A DNA stretch of 64,000 nucleotides, taken from assembly GCF_019801015.1 (NCBI RefSeq), contig NZ_JAHVJZ010000008.1, positions 62,001 through 126,000 on the forward strand, given 5' to 3'. The stretch's first letter is position 1. The number at the start of each line of letters is the position of its first letter. Shown piece by piece: positions 53,741 to 62,008 of the stretch. The notes beneath the pieces were generated by a model. The model did not search any database. It worked only from the letters and a program-made list of their open reading frames with translations, and was not told where the DNA came from. The stretch comes from Marinobacter nauticus (GTDB lineage: Bacteria; Pseudomonadota; Gammaproteobacteria; Enterobacterales; Shewanellaceae). Made by a program: the position numbers and the translations under genes.

Positions 53741-56014
53741 TCAGCTCAGTGCATGACCACCGGCGACATGGACGATGTTGCTGACCCCCAATCGCCGCAG
53801 GCTTTGGCATGCCAGCAGGCTGCGGCTGCCACTGCGGCAAATCAGCACCACCGGATCCGTATCCAGCCGATAACGCTGCTGGCCGATAAAGTCGACCAAC
53901 CGGGACAGCGGCACATTCTCCGACTGCGGCGTCGGACTGAGCGCAAACTCGTGGGGCTCCCGAATGTCCACGACGGACAGTCTGCGCTGCTCGGTCTGCC
54001 ACTGACGCAGCTCAGCCGGGGTTAACTCCTCCACCTGATCCGCTTGCGAGGGTGTCGTCGCCCCACACATCAATTCGCTGCCAGGATCGTCACACAGGTT
54101 ACTGTCCAGATCGGCCTTCGCCTGCACAAACGCCTGCTCACCGATACGCCCGGAGAGTACGCTTGCCAGCAGTCCCTGCTCCCGGGATTCTGCGGCCAAC
54201 GACGTGGCAAACTGGTGGTGGTAATCGTGGCACGGGCAAATCAGCGTATCCGGAGTGAGCCACACCCCCAGTTGAACCAGGCTATGGAACATCGCCAGAG
54301 GGTCGCTGTTACTGAAATTGGTGCGACCCAGCGTGCCCGGCAGAATGGTGTCGCCGCAGAACGCAAAGTCGATGTCTTCGCCCAGCAGCGTGCTGCGACC
54401 GTGGCGACTGATAAAGAACGCCACGGAGTCGTCGGTGTGACCCGGTTGTGGCGCGCGCACCAGCACGCTGTTGCCCAGTTCCAGCGCCGGCATGACCTGT
54501 CCATCAGACAAGGTGCGGCGGCTGCCACAGGCATTGGGCCAGCCCAGGGCATCCACGGCCATCAGCGCCTCAGGGATGCGATCCGACAGGGATTCACGCA
54601 GGGCGACGCCACTGGAAACGTGATCGGCGTGGCCATGGGTATCGACAATGGCCATTGGTACCAGATCCTGACAACGAATCAACCGCTCCAGGCGCTCGTT
54701 CAGGCTATCCACGGGGTCAATCACCACACACTGGTCGGTATCCGGATCGACATACAGCCAGCAGCAACTGCTGCCGGCTTTGAACTGAATCAGCCCCTTC
54801 AGGCCAAATTTCTCCGCATCCCGCTCATTCTCCAGCAGGCAGCTGGTGCTCAGCGCCGCCACCGCAGTATCGATCCGCGCACAGACTGCCTGCAGCTCCG
54901 CTTCGGTCATGGCCGGACCAAAAGAGAGGCGAATGGCAGATTCACTCTGCCAAGCCGGCAAGCCCATGGCATCCAGCACAAAGCTGCGGGTGACTTTCGA
55001 CGAGCAGGCCGATCCGGAACTGACCCGGATCCCTGCGGCATCAAACAGATCCATCAACTCTTTGCTGGAAAAACCCGGCACCGAAAAGTTGAGGGTGGTG
55101 GGCACGGAGCAGGCGTGATCCTGGTTGAACACCAACTCCGGGAACACACGAGTCAGAGTATCAGCCAGCGTCTGCCGGTAGCGCAGCAACGTCTGCTGGG
55201 AAGCAAAGGTGCCATCCGTATCCAACATCAGGGTAAACAGGGTTTCCAGCGCCGCGATGCCCGCGCCATTTTCGGTGCCGGAGCGAAGCCCGCTCTCCTG
55301 GCCGCCACCAGCAATCACCGGCGTGAACTCGGCCCCCTCACGAACATAGAGCCAGCCAATCCCTTTGGGGGCGTAGAGCTTATGGCCACTGAACGGGGCG
55401 TAGTCGATGGTGGTTTCCGACAGTGCCATCGGCAGCTTCCCAAGGGCCTGAACGCAGTCCACCATCCAGGGCACATTGGGGTTATGGTCGCGGATCGCGC
55501 GTTCAAGGGCGCTCAGGTCCTGATAGCAGCCGGTCTCGTTGTTCACGGCCATGGTGCAGATCATCAACGCACGGCCCACATGCTCAGCAATAAACTCCAT
55601 GTCCAGGCGTCCCCGGGTGTCCACCGGAATCGCCCGCACTTCAGCAGGGATATCAAACAGCCGTGCCCAATGCTTCAGGGTTTCCGGCACCGCTTTGTGC
55701 TCGGTCGCACCGTACAGCAGCACCGGTTTCTCAGGCATCGGTCGGCTCTTGGCCGCCTGCAACGAGGAGATCACCGCGGTCTGGATGCCCTCGGTGGCGC
55801 CACTGGTGAAGATCACCCGACCGCGCTCCGCGCCCATCACCTTACGAGCCAGCCCACGAGTCCGCTCCATTCGGGCCTTTGCCCGGATGCCGGTCATATG
55901 GGAAGAGCTGGGGTTGCCAAACTCCTGGGTCAGTGCGCTCATCACCGCTTCGGCGATGGGGGGTAACACCACGGTAGTGGCGTTACTGTCGAGATAAAAT
56001 TCCTGCTGAGACAT
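53741..56014 (-). CDS. Three-domain fusion: cysteine desulfurase, metallo-beta-lactamase (persulfide dioxygenase-like), rhodanese
   Basis: 757 residues from the ATG at 56014 (GGAG 6-8 bases before; an ATG four codons earlier lacks a site). Residues 1-390: class V PLP aminotransferase/NifS-like; PLP Lys212 in FSGHK, catalytic Cys337 in SSGSACSS. Residues about 405-625: metallo-beta-lactamase with THGHADH (459-465), His526, Asp555 and His596, in the ETHE1/persulfide-dioxygenase pattern. Residues about 663-757: rhodanese with active Cys726 in CRSGSRS. All catalytic residues appear intact. A plausible path is cysteine sulfur to persulfide, then oxidation to sulfite or transfer by the rhodanese. 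Cytoplasmic; no signal peptide. Confidence 0.92.
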   Translation of the reverse strand: MSQQEFYLDSNATTVVLPPIAEAVMSALTQEFGNPSSSHMTGIRAKARMERTRGLARKVMGAERGRVIFTSGATEGIQTAVISSLQAAKSRPMPEKPVLLYGATEHKAVPETLKHWARLFDIPAEVRAIPVDTRGRLDMEFIAEHVGRALMICTMAVNNETGCYQDLSALERAIRDHNPNVPWMVDCVQALGKLPMALSETTIDYAPFSGHKLYAPKGIGWLYVREGAEFTPVIAGGGQESGLRSGTENGAGIAALETLFTLMLDTDGTFASQQTLLRYRQTLADTLTRVFPELVFNQDHACSVPTTLNFSVPGFSSKELMDLFDAAGIRVSSGSACSSKVTRSFVLDAMGLPAWQSESAIRLSFGPAMTEAELQAVCARIDTAVAALSTSCLLENERDAEKFGLKGLIQFKAGSSCCWLYVDPDTDQCVVIDPVDSLNERLERLIRCQDLVPMAIVDTHGHADHVSSGVALRESLSDRIPEALMAVDALGWPNACGSRRTLSDGQVMPALELGNSVLVRAPQPGHTDDSVAFFISRHGRSTLLGEDIDFAFCGDTILPGTLGRTNFSNSDPLAMFHSLVQLGVWLTPDTLICPCHDYHHQFATSLAAESREQGLLASVLSGRIGEQAFVQAKADLDSNLCDDPGSELMCGATTPSQADQVEELTPAELRQWQTEQRRLSVVDIREPHEFALSPTPQSENVPLSRLVDFIGQQRYRLDTDPVVLICRSGSRSLLACQSLRRLGVSNIVHVAGGHALS

Positions 56015-56171
56015 CGAACACTCCATGGGCGGGGACGGCCCTTAATAACCTTAGGGAATAAGAAATTCCAGGCGGAAATATTAACTTGAGGTTGCGTCAA
56101 TGTGAACCCCCGCCAACTCGCAGAGACACACTAGGCTTACAGGAGAGCCGGAGAACCGATAGGGAGGCATT

Positions 56172-56366
56172 ATGGACATTCTCAACGCACAGGAGATGGA
56201 CCCGGCCATTCTGCTGGGCATCGTCAACGAACGACTGAGACTGGGGCACGGAAACCTGGCGGACCTGGCCGCCGAATTTGGCATGGGTAGCCTGGAACTG
56301 GAGGCCAGACTGGCGGAACTGGGCTTTCACTATCAGCCCGACTGCAACCAGTTCAGGGCCTCATAA
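56172..56366 (+). CDS. DUF4250 family small protein
   Basis: 64 residues. MDPAILLGIVNERLR near the start and the closing Phe-x-Tyr-x-x-x-x-Asn-Gln-Phe (FHYQPDCNQF) match DUF4250, tiny proteins with a helix-turn-helix-like middle (LADLAAEFGMGSLELEARLAELG). Function unknown. GGAGGC lies just before the ATG. Divergent from the sulfur fusion gene, with about 157 bp between. Confidence 0.8.
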   Translation: MDILNAQEMDPAILLGIVNERLRLGHGNLADLAAEFGMGSLELEARLAELGFHYQPDCNQFRAS

Positions 56367-56375
56367 GCAAGAGGG

Positions 56376-56957
56376 TTAGCGGGGACGGGTCGCGCTGATG
56401 AGTGACCCGTTTTGCTGTGTCAGCCACTGCAGGAGTTGCGGCTGGCCGGCACGCCAGTCGATGTGGGGGTGGCGGAAGTCCAGGTACTCCAGCAGCGCAA
56501 TCAGTTTGAAGCTCAGCAGCCCCGATTCCGGCCAGTGCTCCGGCTCAAGCTGGGCCAATCCCTGGCTCAGGGTTTGCCCGTGTCGCTCACTCCAGAAGGC
56601 GGAGCGACTGCCCTCCTGCTGCCGGGTCTCCTCCACCCGAAGAGCCACCGCTGCGTCCAGCAACCCCTGCAGCAGCGCGTTGTCCCGCTCGAGCGCCCAA
56701 CGCCCTCTTAACGGAGCAAAGAAACGCCCCTGACCAAAGTGCTCATCGAGGTAACGGAGGATCACGCTGCTGTCATACAGCGCGCCCTCTTCGCAGATCA
56801 GACAGGGCAGTTTGCCCAGCGGATTGGCAGAACGGAGGGCCCGATCCTGGCTGAAGGGATTGATCGCCTCCTCCTCCATCCCCGTTACCTCCAACGCCCG
56901 CCACAACATTCGGACAACCCGGGCGTAGGGGGACGCATCGGAGTAGTAGAGCTTCAC
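56376..56957 (-). CDS. Glutathione S-transferase family protein
   Basis: 193 residues. Thioredoxin-like N-domain (KLYYSDASPYARVVRMLW, Ser/Ala-Ser-Pro at the active site, and ANPLGKLPCLICEEGALYDSSVILRYLDEHF with the glutathione gamma-Glu contact SS) and a helical C-domain. Resembles the YibF branch. The GTG start overlaps the fpr stop by 4 bp. Confidence 0.88.
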   Translation of the reverse strand: MKLYYSDASPYARVVRMLWRALEVTGMEEEAINPFSQDRALRSANPLGKLPCLICEEGALYDSSVILRYLDEHFGQGRFFAPLRGRWALERDNALLQGLLDAAVALRVEETRQQEGSRSAFWSERHGQTLSQGLAQLEPEHWPESGLLSFKLIALLEYLDFRHPHIDWRAGQPQLLQWLTQQNGSLISATRPR

Positions 56958-57697
56958 CAGTACTTTTCCATGGTGATTTGTCCGGGAGTGCGGCGCAGAT
57001 TCTTGCGCAGACCCATCCCTTCAAGCACCGCCAGCGTATCCCTGATCATCTCCGGATTGCCGCACACCAGGGTCTGGCTTCGGGCCGGAGCGATCGGCAG
57101 TCCGGCGGCTTTCTGGATCGCCTCACTGGCAAGCAGTTGCGGGATCCTTCCCTGCAATGCCCCCTCATGGGTTTCCCGGCTGACAATGGGCACAAAGCGA
57201 AACTGCTCCGGGCGCGCTTTCGCCAGGGCCTGGATCTGTTCCAGGTAGGCCAGATCCTCAGCGTAGCGAACCGCGTAAACCAGAATAAAGGTTTCGTAGC
57301 GGTCCCAGCAGTCGTCACTTTGCAGGATGGAAAGGAAGGGGCCCACCGCTGTCCCCGTGGCAAACATCCACAGCTCTCTTCCGGCCGGGACCTCATCAAG
57401 GGTCAGGAATCCGCTGGGTCGGGGGCTGACCATAATGTTGTCCCCAACGCCCAGATCCTGAAGGCGGGGGGAGAGTTTGCCCTCATCCACTGCCACCGCG
57501 AGGAACTCCAGATGCTCTGCATCCGGCGGGTTCACGAAGGAGTATGCGCGCTGTACCCGCTCTCCGCCCTGCTCGAGGGCCAGCTTGGTGAACTGGCCAG
57601 CCACGAAGGGTTGCACGTCAGCATCAACCTTCAGGCTGAACAGCTTATCGTTCCAGTCGATTCGCTCGACAATACGCCCTTGAACCCACTCACTCAT
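56954..57697 (-). CDS. fpr: Ferredoxin/flavodoxin--NADP+ reductase Fpr
   Basis: 247 residues (E. coli 248). FAD-binding barrel with RAYSFVNPP and NADP domain with ATGTAVGPFLSILQ and LVCGNPEMIRDT; ends Lys-Tyr-Trp, the C-terminal aromatic type seen in bacterial Fpr. Supplies reduced ferredoxin or flavodoxin for SoxR, BioB, Fe-S and radical SAM enzymes. Confidence 0.95.
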   Translation of the reverse strand: MSEWVQGRIVERIDWNDKLFSLKVDADVQPFVAGQFTKLALEQGGERVQRAYSFVNPPDAEHLEFLAVAVDEGKLSPRLQDLGVGDNIMVSPRPSGFLTLDEVPAGRELWMFATGTAVGPFLSILQSDDCWDRYETFILVYAVRYAEDLAYLEQIQALAKARPEQFRFVPIVSRETHEGALQGRIPQLLASEAIQKAAGLPIAPARSQTLVCGNPEMIRDTLAVLEGMGLRKNLRRTPGQITMEKYW

Positions 57698-57891
57698 CCC
57701 ATATCCCTCTGGTCAAAATACCAACACAGCAACCAGCATACCCCTGTCCCTGACAAAGAAAAACCCTGCACAATTTGCCACTTTGTCAACGTGGTCAGAC
57801 CCTTAGTTTTTGTATGTGTATTTTCTCCCGCCATTCCCTGCTTTTCTGGCGTTTAGGCCCGGCCTTACCGGCGGCCGGTTTCCTCAAACAC

Positions 57892-57920
57892 AAAACGCCC
57901 GCCAGTTGGCGGGCGTTTTT
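57892..57920. terminator. Terminator downstream of the DAACS symporter gene
   Basis: AACGCCCGCC-AGTT-GGCGGGCGTT flanked by A and T runs, so it works on both strands; the minus-strand symporter gene ends 27 bp away. Confidence 0.9.
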
Positions 57921-57946
57921 GCTCAGAGCAAGCGCTCCGGGCGATC

Positions 57947-59206
57947 TCAGGAGGTTTGCTGACGCGCTTCCGCTTCCAGCCACTCCCCTTCGCTTTTGTC
58001 GACGATGGTGACCACAGCGGCGTCACCCACAACGTTTGCGGAGGTCACGAACATATCGATGATGCGGTCTACCGCGATCACCAGGGCAAAGGCCGTTTCT
58101 GCCGGCAGGCCCATCTGGTGGATCAGCACGCCGATCATCACCGCGCCGCCACCCGGAACCCCACCAGCACCAACGGACAGCAGGAACACCGAGGCCACCA
58201 GTGCCGGCAGTTGCTCCATGCCAATCGGCACATCAAAGGCGTTGGCGAGGAACACCGCCGCGATGGTGATGTAGATGGACACACCGCCCATGTTCATGGT
58301 GGCGCCCAGCGGCACGCCAAAACCCGCGGTAGCCTTGGACACGCCCAGCTTCTCGGTCAGGGTACGCATGGTGACCGGGATGGTTGCGTTGGAGCTGGCA
58401 CAGGACAGCGAGAACATCACCTGTTCACGGGTCTGGCGACGGAATTCTGCGGCACTGATGTTGGTAAAGGTGCCCACCGCAAGCGGGTAAACCACAAACA
58501 GCCAAAGGATAAGAAGGCTGACAATCAGGCCGATGTAACCCGCCACGGAGAGGAAGGTTCCCGCTTCCAGGGTGGCACCGAGGTTGACCATCAGGCCAAA
58601 CACGCCGTAGGGCGCCAGCTTCATCACCAGAGTGATCAGGGTCATCATGATGGTGTTGGCTTTACGGAAACCTTCGGCCACGCCCTCCATCTCTTTGCCC
58701 AGCAGCTTAATGACAAAGCCCAGCAACAGCGCCATAAAGATGATCTGCAGCATGTTACCGCTGGCAAAGGCCTCAATGGGATTACGGGGGATGATGTCCA
58801 TAATCAGGCCACTGATGCTCGGCAGTTCGGTCGCCGTGATCGCCAAATCCCCAACATGTGGCAGATCCGCACCCCGTCCCGGTTGCAACAGCAAAGCAAT
58901 GGCCAGAGCCACGGAGATCGCCACCAGCGTGTTGATCAGATACAGGCCAAAGGTTTTTCCACCCAGGCGTCCGAGGCTGTTGGCGTTGGGCAACTCGGTG
59001 ATGCCGCTGATGATGGAGACAAACACCAATGGCACAACCAGCATCATAATCAGGTTCACAAACATGGAACCGGTCATGGCGGCGAGGCCAACCAGGGTGT
59101 CGTTAAAGAAGGGGATGTTGGACAGGAACGCCTGAATCACTACACCGATCAGCAGGCCGGAGAACAGACCAATGAAGATCTTCTTGGATAGGGAGTTTGA
59201 TTGCAT
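57947..59206 (-). CDS. Dicarboxylate/amino acid:cation symporter (DAACS family)
   Basis: 419 residues from the ATG at 59206. Hairpin-loop motif CASSNATIPVTM, Na+-site NMGG in TMNMGGVSIYI, and VDRIIDMFVTSANVVGD near the end. In acidic amino acid carriers the last motif has Arg before Thr (D-M-x-R-T), which binds the side-chain carboxylate; here it is Val, so a neutral or small substrate is more likely than glutamate or aspartate. Na+-coupled. Expressed alone, with a possible CRP site about 245 bp upstream. Confidence 0.9.
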   Translation of the reverse strand: MQSNSLSKKIFIGLFSGLLIGVVIQAFLSNIPFFNDTLVGLAAMTGSMFVNLIMMLVVPLVFVSIISGITELPNANSLGRLGGKTFGLYLINTLVAISVALAIALLLQPGRGADLPHVGDLAITATELPSISGLIMDIIPRNPIEAFASGNMLQIIFMALLLGFVIKLLGKEMEGVAEGFRKANTIMMTLITLVMKLAPYGVFGLMVNLGATLEAGTFLSVAGYIGLIVSLLILWLFVVYPLAVGTFTNISAAEFRRQTREQVMFSLSCASSNATIPVTMRTLTEKLGVSKATAGFGVPLGATMNMGGVSIYITIAAVFLANAFDVPIGMEQLPALVASVFLLSVGAGGVPGGGAVMIGVLIHQMGLPAETAFALVIAVDRIIDMFVTSANVVGDAAVVTIVDKSEGEWLEAEARQQTS

Positions 59207-59685
59207 AGTCAGTGTCACTTGGCTGGGTGTGCTTCGGTACCCTCAGGCACCCCGTGCTGGCTTCGGCCAGTCTTCTCTGATGCCAGAGGAGTCTACTGAG
59301 GTTTTTTTGTGAAAAACAGCACAGAAAAACAGCTCCGCAACAATATTACCCTCTGCAAATTGACGCCCTAGCCAACCCAAAGCACTGACGCGAAACCATT
59401 GCCAGTTAAAAATCCCACACAAATGACCAGAGGAAACACAAAACCCCGAATGTGACGCAGATCACGGGCGGGCTTTTGCACCCTCTCCCTGTCGCTCTTC
59501 CCCAAAAGGCCAGTCCAAACCACCATCACAACTAGACCAGGCGGAGCAATATGCCGCGCAATAGCCCACCAACAGAGTCTTTATCCCCAAAAGACTCATG
59601 AGAAAACCAAACATGTTGCAACGGCGTTATCGCGTGGGCACGGATCAACAAACATCGCCGCAACAAGGTGACGCAAAGCACGCAC
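59207..59685. other. Gene-free region upstream of the DAACS symporter
   Basis: 479 bp with no credible gene, T- and A-rich near the symporter. The only recognisable element is the CRP-like palindrome at 59451. The part from 59470 to 59685, next to the nuclease stop, shows nothing else. Confidence 0.5.
59451..59466. promoter_or_regulatory. CRP-binding site
   Basis: TGTGA-CGCAGA-TCACG, nine of ten matches to TGTGA-N6-TCACA. The only divergent target within reach is the symporter gene on the minus strand. Confidence 0.6.
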
Positions 59686-61317
59686 TCAGGCGTCAGCTCT
59701 GCTGACCCAAAGCACGCAATTGTCGATACTCAGGCGGGACAACTCAGCCAACCAACGACGCTGATGGTCGCGCAGGCTGTCGCCCGGGCCCTTCACCTCC
59801 ACCAAACTTATGCCTGCGGACGTCACGACCAGCAGATCCGGCTGTCCGGAACGCCGCGTGCGAAGATCCGCCATCAGGTATCGGGTCAGCCCCAGCCATT
59901 GCCCGGGCGTCAGTGCCGACACGGCTTCGACGAAGGCCTCTTCCGGCAGCTGTTTCCAGTTCACCAGGGCACAACGGGTCCCCTGATATTGCCGGTACCG
60001 CGCCACCAGCTCCCGAACAAATGCCGGCCTGGACAGTGCGCGCCAGCGGACCAGTTCCTGCTCAAGTCGGTTTCGTCGCCTGGGCAGAAAATCGGGGTGG
60101 TAGAGATCCAGCGGGCGATGCTGAAAAGGCTGCACAAACGCCCCGCTCACCGGCGCATGAATCACAGGCCAAAGCAGCAAACCGGCAACACCATTTATCA
60201 GCGCATTTTCGGTGTGCCATGCCCGGCCGCCACTGGCACGAAACGCTTCAGCGACGGCACTCTCCACATCACCTTCCCAGCTCAGACTCATCTCCCGCCG
60301 CTGAGGCGGCGCGGCCATCTCTGCGGGCTTGCCGGTCCAGAGGTGGCGTGAGAGTCGGCTCAGAAACCGCTCGGCCACCACCCGTTCCTGTTCCGAATCA
60401 GGCTGCGCTCGCATCGACAGCGCCACCGCCAGCGCTTCCCGATACGCCTGCCGGGCATACAGCAGGCGCAAACGTCGCTCCCGGGCTTCACCGAAATAGC
60501 AACCCTGATACAGACTCAGTGCCCGACTTTCCTCCCCCTCACGCTCATACTGGCGAGCCAGCGTGAAGGCATGACGCTGACGCTGGCGCTCCAACTTGGC
60601 CTCGGCGTCGGGCTGGCCCAGTGAGTCAGCCCACTCAGCGGAAGCCAGCTCCCCCTGCTCCCAGGCCTGTGCCCGTTGCTCCCGTCGCTGATAACGCCTC
60701 ACTGACTCTGCACTCTGGAACGGGAAGGCTTCAGGGGTCAGCGGGACGTCCGGATATCGGATGTGGGCGAGCGAGGCCACCACGAATTCACTGAGGCTCT
60801 GGTGCAGATTGCCAAAAAACAGCAGCTGCAGCCGCTCCACGGGCTCTTCGTCGGCCTGGCCGATCAAGGTAAAGGGCGCCTCGGGCCACCATAAACTCAG
60901 CGGCTGGTCCGGCAGTGTCTGCTCCGCCAGACGATTCAGCAAAGTCCCTTTGTTGGGACGATCGCGGCGATGGGGTTGCGCTACCGGCAGTGTGTTGAGT
61001 TCGGATTGGCGCAGAAGCGCACCCAGCGTTGCTATCCCTAATGGCGGATCCCGCTGCACCAACGCCGCTTCCGTCAAAGCCGACAGTGCCGGGGTGGGCT
61101 CGCCGATCTCGTCGTAAATCAGCTTATCGGAGCGAAACAGCGAACCTTTTCGGGTCAGCATGCGCACGTACAGCGCCTGCGCCGGGTGGGGAAGCCCTTC
61201 AAATCGGGCAAGAAAATCCGCCAACTCAGCGTCAATCAGATGACCCCGATGGCGGCGAACAAAGTCAATAAGGAACAGAAAGTTGCGGCGGTAATAGTCC
61301 GGAGCCAGTGGCAGCAT
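59686..61317 (-). CDS. FAN1-like VRR-NUC domain nuclease
   Basis: 543 residues from the ATG at 61317, which has AAGGAGG 5 bases upstream. N-terminal part like the SAP/wing region of bacterial FAN1 (YYRRNFLFLIDFVRRHRGHLI, VRMLTRKGSLFR), a TPR-like helical middle rich in Arg and Glu, and a C-terminal VRR-NUC domain with SGQPDLLVV and SLVEVKGPGDSLRDHQRRWL: the catalytic PD...E-x-K. FAN1 enzymes are structure-specific nucleases for 5' flaps and interstrand crosslinks. Divergent from a NUDIX gene. Confidence 0.9.
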   Translation of the reverse strand: MLPLAPDYYRRNFLFLIDFVRRHRGHLIDAELADFLARFEGLPHPAQALYVRMLTRKGSLFRSDKLIYDEIGEPTPALSALTEAALVQRDPPLGIATLGALLRQSELNTLPVAQPHRRDRPNKGTLLNRLAEQTLPDQPLSLWWPEAPFTLIGQADEEPVERLQLLFFGNLHQSLSEFVVASLAHIRYPDVPLTPEAFPFQSAESVRRYQRREQRAQAWEQGELASAEWADSLGQPDAEAKLERQRQRHAFTLARQYEREGEESRALSLYQGCYFGEARERRLRLLYARQAYREALAVALSMRAQPDSEQERVVAERFLSRLSRHLWTGKPAEMAAPPQRREMSLSWEGDVESAVAEAFRASGGRAWHTENALINGVAGLLLWPVIHAPVSGAFVQPFQHRPLDLYHPDFLPRRRNRLEQELVRWRALSRPAFVRELVARYRQYQGTRCALVNWKQLPEEAFVEAVSALTPGQWLGLTRYLMADLRTRRSGQPDLLVVTSAGISLVEVKGPGDSLRDHQRRWLAELSRLSIDNCVLWVSRADA

Positions 61318-61423
61318 GAGCCCTCCTTGAGCGGGCAGTGTAGCACGCTGATGCGCGAGCGCTCTGGCGGGCAACGACGCAAAACCGTACAATTTCGCGC
61401 TTTCCCTTTTACAAGGCGCAACC

Positions 61424-61945
61424 ATGGAGCTGATCCAGACTCTCACCCACCCCGATGCTATTACCGGTGGTAGCGAATACACCCGGCATGCGGTGCGCGC
61501 CCTGATCGCCAAAGGCGACCAGGTGTTGCTGCTCTATACCGAGCGTTATGACGATTACAGCCTGCCGGGCGGTGGGGTCGATGCGGGTGAATCCCTTGAG
61601 GCGGCACTGCTGCGGGAAGTGTCAGAAGAGACCGGCGCACGGGGGCTCCGGGTACTGGCGGAGTTTGGCCTGGTGGAGGAGTTGCGGCCCTGGTACAAAC
61701 CGGACTTTGATAATGTCCGGATGCTTTCCTACTGCTATCTGTGCGACGCCGATTCCGAGTTGGGGGCCACCGCACTGGAACACTATGAAGTGGCCAATGG
61801 CATGACGCCTCGCTGGGTCTCTCTGAGCGACGCCATCGCCCATAACGACGCCGTGATGGCCGGCAGTCCCAAAGCGGGGCTCTCGATTGCCCGGGAGACC
61901 TGGCTGCTGAAGCGCCTTCAGCGGCACTTGAGGCTGGCAGCCTGA
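61424..61945 (+). CDS. NUDIX hydrolase
   Basis: 173 residues. The NUDIX box GGGVDAGESLEAALLREVSEETG is complete. The N-terminal TRHAVRALIAKGDQVLLLYTERYDDYSLPGG and the later SYCYLCDAD strand are typical of the NUDIX fold without a clear substrate-specific signature. AAGG precedes the ATG. Confidence 0.87.
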   Translation: MELIQTLTHPDAITGGSEYTRHAVRALIAKGDQVLLLYTERYDDYSLPGGGVDAGESLEAALLREVSEETGARGLRVLAEFGLVEELRPWYKPDFDNVRMLSYCYLCDADSELGATALEHYEVANGMTPRWVSLSDAIAHNDAVMAGSPKAGLSIARETWLLKRLQRHLRLAA

Positions 61946-61959
61946 ATCACACACCGAGA

Positions 61960-61987
61960 ACGCCCCGGATAATCCGGGGCGTTTTTT
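61960..61987 (+). terminator. Terminator of the NUDIX gene
   Basis: ACGCCCCGGA-TAA-TCCGGGGCGT followed by a T-run. Confidence 0.92.
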
Positions 61988-62008
61988 GTGGTGCAGTGTG
62001 CTGAGCCT

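Noticed and set aside
54044-55966. 640-codon plus-strand open frame opposite the desulfurase fusion
   Set aside because: Antisense shadow; no motif, no ribosome site, and the minus-strand protein has three intact enzyme domains.
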